DNA of 64,000 nt. Origin: Laspinema palackyanum D2a. Its GTDB lineage: Bacteria; Cyanobacteriota; Cyanobacteriia; Cyanobacteriales; Laspinemataceae. Numbering within the stretch: the stretch's first letter is position 1; every line of letters begins with the position of its first letter. This document shows positions 53,897-61,220 of this stretch, piece by piece. Made by a program: the position numbers and the translations under genes. The stretch lies in contig JAMXFF010000007.1 in NCBI GenBank assembly GCA_025370845.1, forward strand, positions 113,130-177,129, written 5' to 3'. The notes under the pieces are model-generated. The model ran no database searches, was not told the DNA's origin, and saw only the letters and a list, made by a program, of their open reading frames with translations.

Positions 53897-54817
53897 ATGG
53901 ATGATTGGCAATTAACAACCCCGGTTGCCTTGCTCATCTTTAACCGACCGGATACCACCGAACAGGTCTTTGAATCGATTCGTCAAGCTCAACCGTCTCA
54001 GTTGTTAGTCATTGCCGATGGACCCCGTGGCGATCGCCCCGGGGAAGCCGAAAAATGTGCAGCGACTCGGCAAATCATCGATCGCGTAGACTGGGATTGT
54101 CAAGTCATCAAGCATTATTCAGACATTAACTTAGGCTGTAAATTGCGCGTTTCCAGTGGCATAAATTGGATCTTCGATACCGTGGAAGAAGCCATCATCC
54201 TCGAAGATGACTGTCTACCCAATCAAAGTTTCTTCCGGTATTGTCAAGAACTTTTAACTCAGTATCGAGATGATTACAGAGTCATGCACATTGCCGGAAG
54301 CAATGAAGGAATTCCCGGCCAGAATCTCCATGAAAGTTACTATTTTTCCCGCAGGACTCATATCTGGGGTTGGGCAACTTGGCGCCGAGCATGGCAAACT
54401 TACTACGATGTTGATATTAAATTATGGCCTGAATTCAAACAAACCCATAAATTAACAGAACTCATCAGAAACAAACAAGAAGCATCGGTCAAGACCCAAG
54501 TTTTTGATTTGGTCTATGAAAACCAAATCGATACCTGGGACCATCAATGGAATTTTGCCTGTCTTTATCATCAAAATTCTTCCATTTTACCCAACAAAAA
54601 CTTAGTCTCTAATATTGGGTTTGGACATCAAGAAGCAACCCACACCATCAATCCCAGTAGTTTTGCCGACTTGCCCACAGAAGAACTGGATTTTCCTCTG
54701 ATTCATCCTCAAATTGTCCAGCAAGATGTCGTCACGGATGACCAGTATTTCGAGGCGAGGCAAAACAATCAAGTCAAAAGTATGAAGAATTCCGACCAGT
54801 TGGCAGAGTGGGTATAA
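53897..54817 (+). CDS. GT-A-type nucleotide-diphospho-sugar transferase
   Basis: The glycosyltransferase has 306 residues from ATG 53897, with AAGGAG ten bases upstream. It begins PVALLIFNRPDTTEQVFESI, with the nucleotide-binding strand LLVIADGPRGDRP, and has a metal-binding EDD motif in AIILEDDCLPNQSFF. HIWGWATWRRAW is conserved in the HlpA-like group of such transferases. It probably makes a surface polysaccharide, but no other polysaccharide gene is near. It lacks a signal peptide and membrane helix. Confidence 0.85.
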   Translation: MDDWQLTTPVALLIFNRPDTTEQVFESIRQAQPSQLLVIADGPRGDRPGEAEKCAATRQIIDRVDWDCQVIKHYSDINLGCKLRVSSGINWIFDTVEEAIILEDDCLPNQSFFRYCQELLTQYRDDYRVMHIAGSNEGIPGQNLHESYYFSRRTHIWGWATWRRAWQTYYDVDIKLWPEFKQTHKLTELIRNKQEASVKTQVFDLVYENQIDTWDHQWNFACLYHQNSSILPNKNLVSNIGFGHQEATHTINPSSFADLPTEELDFPLIHPQIVQQDVVTDDQYFEARQNNQVKSMKNSDQLAEWV

Positions 54818-54937
54818 CCCATCTCAATCATCACCGGCATAGCCTTGGGCGGACGAAGGTTGTTATACTAATCTCTACCGGAGATCATCAAAACCCTCCC
54901 TCTGCCTGTTTGTCGATTACCCCAGGGATTCCAAGTT

Positions 54938-55387
54938 ATGCCCGATCCATCATTAGTTTCACCCCAATCCATCGTTAAAACCTTTCCTTTAAGTACCGTA
55001 GGGGCGCTGGTTTGTGGCCCTAGCGGTCGGGTTTTGATTGCCAAAACGACGAAATGGCGAGGGTTGTGGGGGGTCCCCGGTGGTAAAGTCGATTGGGGTG
55101 AAACCCTGGAAGCGGCCTTAGTACGGGAGTTTCGCGAAGAGGTGGGACTCGACCTGGTGGAGATTCGCTGGGCACTGTTGCAAGAAGCAGTCTTAGACCC
55201 GCAATTTTGTCGGGAAGCTCACTTTATTATGATGAACTATTATGCCCGTTCGACTACAGAAACGGTGATTCCCAATGAGGAAATTGAGGAATGGGTTTGG
55301 GTTACCCCACAAGAGGCACTCAACTATTCTTTGAATACTTATACCCGCGTTTTGGTTGAACATTATCTCAACGGGGGTAACGCTTGA
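54938..55387 (+). CDS. Nudix hydrolase
   Basis: The protein has 149 residues with a complete Nudix box [23 protein letters not shown] (G-x5-E-x7-RE-x2-EE-x-G), about residues 48-70, which binds Mg2+ for cleavage of nucleoside diphosphate-linked compounds. The N-terminal strand is [20 protein letters not shown], and the protein ends [17 protein letters not shown]. The substrate cannot be told. One possibility from its place near pterin genes is dihydroneopterin triphosphate, but this is only inference. Confidence 0.9.
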   Translation: MPDPSLVSPQSIVKTFPLSTVGALVCGPSGRVLIAKTTKWRGLWGVPGGKVDWGETLEAALVREFREEVGLDLVEIRWALLQEAVLDPQFCREAHFIMMNYYARSTTETVIPNEEIEEWVWVTPQEALNYSLNTYTRVLVEHYLNGGNA

Positions 55388-55485
55388 ACAGGTCAATTAA
55401 CCTGGTTGCTTCTTCCCTTTATATCATCTCTAATCCGGTTCCCATACCCTAAAGAAAATCTGTCCCTTACCCTCAATGACTGACT

Positions 55486-56535
55486 ATGACTAATTTTAAT
55501 TCTATCAAACGTCGTCAATTCCTGAAAATGAGTTCCTTGGCTCTAGGAACCAGTATCTTAACCAGTTGTACGAATCCTGGAAAGCAACCTTCCACCTCCA
55601 CAGCGAATGGAAAACTTGACAAAATTAAAGTGGGGTTAAGCTGGAAAGCTGAAGCCGAGTACGGCGGATTTTATCAGGCGCTGGCGACGGGGATTTATCG
55701 AGACTATGGATTCGATGTGGAAATTAGACCTCTTCCCCCCCAAGGGAATGTGACTCAATTGTTGATGGGGGATTTGGTTGACTTTAGTATCGGACAAGCA
55801 GTCAATGCACTTCAAGCAGCGGATCAAGGGATTCCCAAAGTGACGATTGCTGCCATCTTTCAAAATGAAATTCAAGCCTTTTTAGCCCATCCCGGGGTCG
55901 GCAATGATTCGTTGGCGCAACTCAAGGGAAAACGGGTTTTTATTGTTCCCGGACTGAGTAGCATTTATTGGCCTTTTCTGGAAAAACAGTACGGCTATAC
56001 TCAAGACCAGCAACGGCCTTATAATTTCAACGTCACCCCATTTTTGCTAGACAAAAATTCGGTTCAACAGGGATTATTGACTTCAGAACCGTTTCTGATT
56101 GAAAAAGAAGGAGGGTTTAAACCCGTCGTTTTACTGTTAAGTGAAACGGGATTAAATCCTTATAATTTCACCCTGGAAACCACCCATAAATTAATTGAAT
56201 CTAAACCAGAGTTGGTTCATCGCTTTGTCGATGCTTCTATCAAAGGATGGTACAGCTATCTTGACAATCCTGCACTAGGAAATGAGTTGATTCAGCAAGA
56301 CAATCCAGAAATGTCTGATGAGTTGCTGGCTTTTGCTCTGGGTAAGGTAGCGGAGTATGATCTGATTAAGTCGGGAGATGCTCAAACCCTCGGGATTGGG
56401 GCGATGACTGATGAACGATGGAAAACCTTGTTTGACCAGTTGGTAACGGCTGGGGTTTTAGAGGATAAACCCAGCTATAAAGATGCCTACACCTTAGAGT
56501 TTATTAATAAGGGTGTAGACTATTACCTGTCTTAA
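55486..56535 (+). CDS. ABC importer substrate-binding protein (NMT1/THI5-like)
   Basis: The periplasmic lipoprotein has 349 residues. The signal combines a Tat-like RRQFLK and a lipobox LTSC (cysteine about 28). The SsuA/THI5/NMT1 domain begins KIKVGLSWKAEAEYGGFYQA and carries LLMGDLVDFSIGQAVNALQA and FALGKVAEYDL. Such proteins bind pyrimidine precursors of thiamine, sulfonates, nitrate or related solutes. The ATPase and permease of the same family follow, interrupted by an SDR and a pterin enzyme. It is well separated from the Nudix gene and may start a new transcript. Confidence 0.88.
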   Translation: MTNFNSIKRRQFLKMSSLALGTSILTSCTNPGKQPSTSTANGKLDKIKVGLSWKAEAEYGGFYQALATGIYRDYGFDVEIRPLPPQGNVTQLLMGDLVDFSIGQAVNALQAADQGIPKVTIAAIFQNEIQAFLAHPGVGNDSLAQLKGKRVFIVPGLSSIYWPFLEKQYGYTQDQQRPYNFNVTPFLLDKNSVQQGLLTSEPFLIEKEGGFKPVVLLLSETGLNPYNFTLETTHKLIESKPELVHRFVDASIKGWYSYLDNPALGNELIQQDNPEMSDELLAFALGKVAEYDLIKSGDAQTLGIGAMTDERWKTLFDQLVTAGVLEDKPSYKDAYTLEFINKGVDYYLS

Positions 56536-56590
56536 AATTTTCGCCTTCTTTTGCCCTGATTGAGCAGTCTTGAAACTCGAACCCGCTCTG

Positions 56591-56616
56591 TAGGGTTGAT
56601 TCGCGAATCAACCCTA
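56591..56616. repeat. Perfect 26-bp palindrome
   Basis: TAGGGTTGATTCG is followed directly by its exact inverted complement. It lies 55 bases after the binding-protein stop and may serve as a terminator-like or repeat element, but no T run follows. Confidence 0.9.
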
Positions 56617-56737
56617 TATTATGGTTTTAGAAAACCCTTACCATTAGGGAACTCCAAACAATAAAACCGCCAAAATATTCGGAGTGACTCCTTTACTGAT
56701 ATGAAATCCGGTTATCAAAAGTCGTGTTAATTTCCTT

Positions 56738-56872
56738 TCCGGTCCCCTCCCCTTTGCAAGGGGAGGGTTAGGGTGGGGTCCCCTCCGTGGCGCTCCTTTT
56801 AACAGACCTATAACTACCGGATTCCGTATGAATCATCTTTATAAAGAAACCCCTGAAGGGGTTACTACGAAC
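56738..56872. repeat. Fragments of two dispersed repeat families
   Basis: At 56738-56790 lies one arm of the GGGGAGG MITE family (CCGGTCCCCTCCCC, then GGTTAGGGTGGGGT). At 56848-56872 lies AACCCCTGAAGGGGTTACTA-CGAAC, a variant of the short hairpin family with changed arms. A 12-bp palindrome ACCCTTAAGGGT follows at about 56899. No gene lies in 56536-57006. Confidence 0.8.
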
Positions 56873-57006
56873 GTTTGGATGATTTATTTTTTGGAATACC
56901 CTTAAGGGTCTGGCTCTCCTAAAAAAGCCTGCTTTCCCAGCGTCGAAGAGAAAATCAACGGTTTTCAATTGAATTTGAAATTAGCTTTGTTGAGTTAACA
57001 TAAAAC

Positions 57007-57801
57007 ATGATGAACCCTGAAACGGCTATTACTATCAGCCATGTAAGCAAAGTTTTTAATAATGGGGTGGTGGCTTTAAATGATGTAAATATGAAGGTTA
57101 ATCAGGAAGATTTTGTGAGTTTAGTTGGGCCTTCTGGATGCGGAAAAAGTACCATTCTAAGAATTATTGCGGGCCTCAGTGAGAGCAGTGGGGGGGAAAT
57201 TGAATGGGCCGATCGCAGTTTAAAAGAACAGATTGCGTTTGTCTTTCAAGACCCCGCCTTGATGCCTTGGAGTACGGTACAAAATAATATTCGCTTACCC
57301 CTCAAACTAATGGGAATCTCCAAAAGAATGGCGGATGTGTCAATTGCCAAAACGTTGGAATTAGTCGGACTGGAAAACTTTGCGAATGCCTATCCCCGCC
57401 AGCTTTCTGGAGGGATGAAAATGCGGGTTTCTATTGCTCGGGCGATCGTCACTGAACCCCGGGTTTTACTCATGGATGAACCCTTTGGGGCTTTGGATGA
57501 TATCACCCGCACTAACCTCAATGATGAGTTACTTTCGTTATGGAATCACCAACGGCAAACCATCCTATTTGTGACTCATAATATTTATGAAGCGGTTTAT
57601 CTCTCCAAGCGAGTAGTCGTGATGGCGGCTAATCCGGGACGGGCGATCGCTGAGATTCCCATCGATGAACCGTTACCCCGCACCGAAGCGTTTCGGACTT
57701 CTGAGCGTTATCTCAACTATTGTCAACAGGTGTATGCGGCTTTATCGGAAGCAATGGATCCGCAATCCCAGGAATCCCCCCGGCAATTTTTCTCGGTCTA
57801 A
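57007..57801 (+). CDS. ABC importer ATP-binding protein (SsuB/TauB/ThiZ type)
   Basis: The ATPase has 264 residues. Walker A is GPSGCGKST (about 39-47), Q-loop [11 protein letters not shown], signature [15 protein letters not shown], Walker [14 protein letters not shown] and H-loop FVTHNIYEA. It is close to the subfamily that serves nitrate, sulfonate and pyrimidine importers. The last 45 residues include [20 protein letters not shown], the standard tail. It is one of the three parts of the importer, 471 bases after the binding protein and with an SDR and a PTPS gene before the permease. Confidence 0.94.
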   Translation: MMNPETAITISHVSKVFNNGVVALNDVNMKVNQEDFVSLVGPSGCGKSTILRIIAGLSESSGGEIEWADRSLKEQIAFVFQDPALMPWSTVQNNIRLPLKLMGISKRMADVSIAKTLELVGLENFANAYPRQLSGGMKMRVSIARAIVTEPRVLLMDEPFGALDDITRTNLNDELLSLWNHQRQTILFVTHNIYEAVYLSKRVVVMAANPGRAIAEIPIDEPLPRTEAFRTSERYLNYCQQVYAALSEAMDPQSQESPRQFFSV

Positions 57802-57899
57802 TTCTGCTATCAAAAACCGGGATGATTCAAGGCATCTCCAGGATAAAGAATCATGCTTTATCTGGGATGAAGCCCTTCAATAAATCCGGTTGATTTTTC

Positions 57900-57955
57900 C
57901 CCCTCTATCTTGCCCAACCTCCCGGGGATTCAGGAGGTTGGGCAGGATAGAGGGG
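57900..57955. repeat. 23-bp hairpin element
   Basis: CCCCTCTATCTTGCCCAACC and TCC on the left pair with GGAGGTTGGGCAGGATAGAG and GGG on the right; the 23-bp stem has a single G-T pair and a 10-base loop. It is 99 bases after the ATPase stop, and no T run follows. Nothing else stands out in 57802-58116. Confidence 0.85.
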
Positions 57956-58116
57956 TCTCAATTGAGGAGCCGGATGATTGAATAATTTTGGCTCATAAGG
58001 GTCAACATTTTGCTATAATTAATCCCTGGTTCTTAGTTACGGTTTCATTGAAGTAGGGTGAATCAACCAGAATTCTAGCGCCGTTTTCTACTGAATCTTG
58101 CCCCTACGAGAAGGAG

Positions 58117-58860
58117 ATGCTGAATCATTTGGAGAAATCTTTAGCGGGACGAGTTGCCCTTGTCACGGGAGCAGGTCGTGGGATTGGTGCCGCCACTGCT
58201 CGGCAGTTGGCACAGCTTGGCGCTTCCGTTGTCCTCGTCAGTCGAAGTGCGGAGCAACTGGAGGAAGTCAGAGAAGCGATCGCCACTGAATGTTCGCCGG
58301 AGCAAGTGTTGGTTTATCCGGCCGATGTCAGTTCCGAGGCACAGACTCAGGAGGTTTTTGACCAGGCGATCGCCACCTTCGGCCGAGTCGATATCTTAAT
58401 TAATAATGCCGGAATGGTGCAAGTGACGGATTTTACCCAAATTGAACTGACGGATTGGGAACGGGTAATGGCGGTGAATGTCACCGGGATATTCTTGTAC
58501 TGTCGGGAGTTTTTTCGCCGTGCGATCGCGCAATCTCATGGCGGTGCGATCGTCAATGTTGCCTCCCTCTCCGGTGTTCGCGGTCCCGACAAATTCCCGG
58601 GATTCACCAGTTACATTACCAGTAAATACGGGGTGGTTGGCATCACCGATTCCCTCGCCGTAGAAGGTAAACCCCACGGAATTCGCGTCAATAGCGTTTC
58701 TCCTGGTGCAGTGGATACGGCGCTTCTCAAACAAGCTGCACCCTTTCTAAAAACGCAAACCACCCCGGATGATGTCGCTCGCACCATCGTCTTTTTAGCG
58801 GACGACTATCAAGCAAAATGTCTCACCGGCGCTAACCTTGAAATTTTTAGTAATGCTTAG
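58117..58860 (+). CDS. Short-chain dehydrogenase/reductase
   Basis: The NAD(P)-dependent oxidoreductase has 247 residues. The cofactor motif TGAGRGIGAA, the NNAG motif in LINNAGMVQV, the active-site serine in NVASLSGVRG and Y-x3-K in SYITSKYGVVG are all present. The arrangement is FabG-like. The PTPS/QueD-family gene follows after only 11 bases, so they are probably one operon; a sepiapterin-reductase-like step on a pterin is an attractive but unproven idea. AAGGAG abuts ATG 58117 with no spacing, so a TTG at 58129 may be the real start. Confidence 0.9.
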   Translation: MLNHLEKSLAGRVALVTGAGRGIGAATARQLAQLGASVVLVSRSAEQLEEVREAIATECSPEQVLVYPADVSSEAQTQEVFDQAIATFGRVDILINNAGMVQVTDFTQIELTDWERVMAVNVTGIFLYCREFFRRAIAQSHGGAIVNVASLSGVRGPDKFPGFTSYITSKYGVVGITDSLAVEGKPHGIRVNSVSPGAVDTALLKQAAPFLKTQTTPDDVARTIVFLADDYQAKCLTGANLEIFSNA

Positions 58861-58871
58861 GAGTTTTCTGT

Positions 58872-59285
58872 ATGTCGATGATTTATATCACTCGTCGAGT
58901 CACTTTTTCTGCCTCTCATCGTCTCCACAGCGATGCCTTATCCGATGAAGAAAATCGGCGGGTCTTTGGCAAATGCAACAATCCTAATGGTCATGGTCAT
59001 AACTATGCCTTAAAGGTGACCGTCCGGGGGGAAGTTAATCCAGAAACGGGGATTGTGCTGAATTTCTTTGACCTTCAAGATGCCATTGATGCCGCCATTT
59101 TGGATGAGGTGGATCACAAGCATATTAATTTAGATGTTCCCGCTTTCAAAGGCATCAATCCCACTGCTGAGAATATGGTAGTGGTTTTTTGGAATATGCT
59201 AGAACCCAAGTTACCCCCTGGGTTACTCTATGAAATGCAGTTGTATGAAACTGACAATGATCATGTAACCTATCGGGGAACCTAG
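58872..59285 (+). CDS. 6-pyruvoyl-tetrahydropterin synthase / QueD-family protein
   Basis: The protein has 137 residues of the T-fold. Zinc ligands are H16 in FSASHRLHS and the pair in NNPNGHGHNYALKV; the catalytic cysteine lies in VFGKCNNPNG. The catalytic relay residues include the histidine in DEVDHKHINLDVP and the glutamate in MQLYETDNDHVTY. The sequence around FGKCNNPNGHGHNY is closer to the true PTPS (tetrahydrobiopterin route) than to typical QueD, but I cannot decide without alignment. It lies between an SDR and an ABC permease. Confidence 0.9.
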   Translation: MSMIYITRRVTFSASHRLHSDALSDEENRRVFGKCNNPNGHGHNYALKVTVRGEVNPETGIVLNFFDLQDAIDAAILDEVDHKHINLDVPAFKGINPTAENMVVVFWNMLEPKLPPGLLYEMQLYETDNDHVTYRGT

Positions 59286-59518
59286 AGACTGATACTGTCC
59301 GACCTAACTAGAGGATTGCTCTAGTTTATCCCAGGGATAAGAAACCGGGTTCTCACCCTAAATGGGAAATTGCCTAAATTTTTGACAGACACCCGGTTTC
59401 TAACCCCCTCATTTTGTATGGATGCCCCTTGGGTCAATTGATGTATCTATTCTCTCAACTCGGGACGGATTAACCCCTTGGGGACAGCACCCATTCACCG
59501 ATTAATGAAACCGATAAA

Positions 59519-60340
59519 ATGAACAAAGATATTGCCTTAATTTTAGCCAAACTTAAGAAAAATAAATTATTATCTCTGGATACCCTGGCCCCGATTCTGG
59601 TCGGAATTCTGGTGCTATCCGCTTGGGAAATTGGGGTGGAAGTCACCGAAACTCCTGTTTATTTATTGCCTAAGCCTTCGGTGATTTTCCAGGCTTTAAT
59701 TCGGGATTGGCCGATTTTGTTTCCTGCCTTAATTATTACCTTAAAAATTACGGTAGTGGCCTTTATAATTGCTGCAATTTCTGGATTAATGATTGCAGTG
59801 TTGATGTCTCAAAGTAAGTGGATTGAGAAAAGTCTGTATCCTTATGCGATTGTTTTGCAGACCACTCCCATCGTGGCGATCGCACCTTTAATTATTATCT
59901 GGTTTAAAGACTATACCTTTGGCGCTTTAGTAGCTTGTGCCTGGATTGTCGCCTTTTTCCCGATTATTTCTAACACCACCTTCGGCTTAAACAGCCTCGA
60001 CCCCAATTTACGCGATTTATTTATCCTCTACAAAGCCTCACGCTGGCAAACTCTCTGGTATTTAAGACTCCCCAGTGCCTTACCCTATTTTTTATCAGGA
60101 TTGCGGATTAGCGGGGGATTATCCTTAATTGGTGCCGTGGTTGCAGAATTTGTCGCCGGGAGTGGCGGGACCGATTCAGGGATTGCCTATCAAATGCTAA
60201 TTGCCGGTTATAATCTGCAAATTCCCAGAATGTTTGCGGCCTTATTCCTCGTGACGATTCTGGGAATTCTGATTTTTATTTTGTTATCAAAGATATCAGA
60301 TTGGGTGTTAGGGGAATGGCATGAAAGTTCATTAAAATGA
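59519..60340 (+). CDS. ABC importer permease (SsuC/TauC type)
   Basis: The inner-membrane permease has 273 residues and six transmembrane helices. The N-terminal LAPILVGILVLSAWEIGVEV and LPKPSVIFQALIRDW are typical of the family. The coupling loop is DLFILYKASRWQTLWYLRLP (EAA-like), and IGAVVAEFVAGSGGTDSGIA is the conserved end. It completes the importer with the genes at 55486 and 57007. A GAAACCGGGTT repeat lies in the 233-base gap upstream. Confidence 0.93.
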   Translation: MNKDIALILAKLKKNKLLSLDTLAPILVGILVLSAWEIGVEVTETPVYLLPKPSVIFQALIRDWPILFPALIITLKITVVAFIIAAISGLMIAVLMSQSKWIEKSLYPYAIVLQTTPIVAIAPLIIIWFKDYTFGALVACAWIVAFFPIISNTTFGLNSLDPNLRDLFILYKASRWQTLWYLRLPSALPYFLSGLRISGGLSLIGAVVAEFVAGSGGTDSGIAYQMLIAGYNLQIPRMFAALFLVTILGILIFILLSKISDWVLGEWHESSLK

Positions 60341-60390
60341 GGTAAATGTGACAGAAACCCGCACCCGATCGGGTGGGGCTATACGGACGA

Positions 60391-60408
60391 AGCCTGCCTC
60401 CGCAGGCT
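60391..60408. repeat. AGCCTGC/GCAGGCT hairpin after the permease
   Basis: AGCCTGC-CTCC-GCAGGCT forms a perfect 7-bp stem, 51 bases after the permease stop. It is preceded by the palindrome CACCCGATCGGGTG (60362-60375) and followed by TACGGAATCCGG, which recurs inverted near 56815. No T run. Confidence 0.6.
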
Positions 60409-60524
60409 AATACGGAATCCGGTTGTCATATATCGCTAAAAACCTCTGTAGCTTAACCGATGGAAACCGGCTATAATAACAACCAATTCTGAGGCAAATA
60501 TAACCCTTTATTCAGCGATCCATA

Positions 60525-60761
60525 ATGGATAATACTCCTTTGCAACGCATCACTATTTCTCCAGAAATCTGTCATGGTAAACCCTGTATTCGAGGGTTAC
60601 GCTATCCGGTGGAGTTTTTACTAGAACTTCTCAGTTCCGGCATGACCCATGCTGAAATTTTAGCCGATTATGAAGATTTGGAAGAAGCGGATATTTTAGC
60701 CGCCTTACTGTTTGCTGCCCGTTTAAGTCAGGTCAAGCGAGTTTATACCCTAGCATCATGA
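60525..60761 (+). CDS. DUF433 antitoxin
   Basis: The protein has 78 residues. The DUF433 pattern is clear: ITISPEICHGKPCIRGLRYP, then VEFLLELLSSGMTHAEILAD and YEDLEEADILAALLFAAR. This winged-helix module usually binds DNA and neutralises a PIN-like toxin. It overlaps the next gene by four bases (ATGA), as in toxin-antitoxin operons. Confidence 0.9.
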   Translation: MDNTPLQRITISPEICHGKPCIRGLRYPVEFLLELLSSGMTHAEILADYEDLEEADILAALLFAARLSQVKRVYTLAS

Positions 60762-61111
60762 AATTTCTAGTTGATGCTCAACTCCCTAAAAGACTAGCTC
60801 GTTTTCTCCAAAGTGCCGGGTATGATGCTCTTCACACCAGCGATCTACCCCAGAAAAATGCTCCCCCTGACTCGGACTTAAACACCTTATCAATTCAAGA
60901 GCAGCGAATTTTAATTAGGAAAGATGCGGATTTTGTAGAGTCATTTTTGCTCCAAAAGCAACCTTATAAACTTCTATTAATTTCCACTGGTAATATCAAT
61001 AATAATGAATTAGAGAATTTATTTCAAAAAAACCTAGAACAAATTATGGCACTTTTAGAAACCCACAGTTATATCGAAATTAGTCGGGATACAATTATTA
61101 TTCATCAATGA
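60758..61111 (+). CDS. DUF5615 PIN-like toxin
   Basis: The putative ribonuclease has 117 residues. It begins KFLVDAQLPKRLARFLQSAG with the first acidic residue (D6), continues YDALHTSDLPQKNAPPDSDL and has LIRKDADFVESFLL with further aspartates, and ends IEISRDTIIIH. This matches the DUF5615 family of PIN-fold toxins that pair with DUF433. The reading frame is intact. Expression is probably autorepressed by the complex, but no operator was identified. Confidence 0.88.
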   Translation: MKFLVDAQLPKRLARFLQSAGYDALHTSDLPQKNAPPDSDLNTLSIQEQRILIRKDADFVESFLLQKQPYKLLLISTGNINNNELENLFQKNLEQIMALLETHSYIEISRDTIIIHQ

Positions 61112-61220
61112 GACGCAGGAAAAAAGAAACTCGGCGATTCCCCCTGCTTCACATCGAGCGAAAGTTTTCTACAATAGGGGATTTTGATGTCGATGATTAA
61201 AAAACCCTGACAAACTCCCC

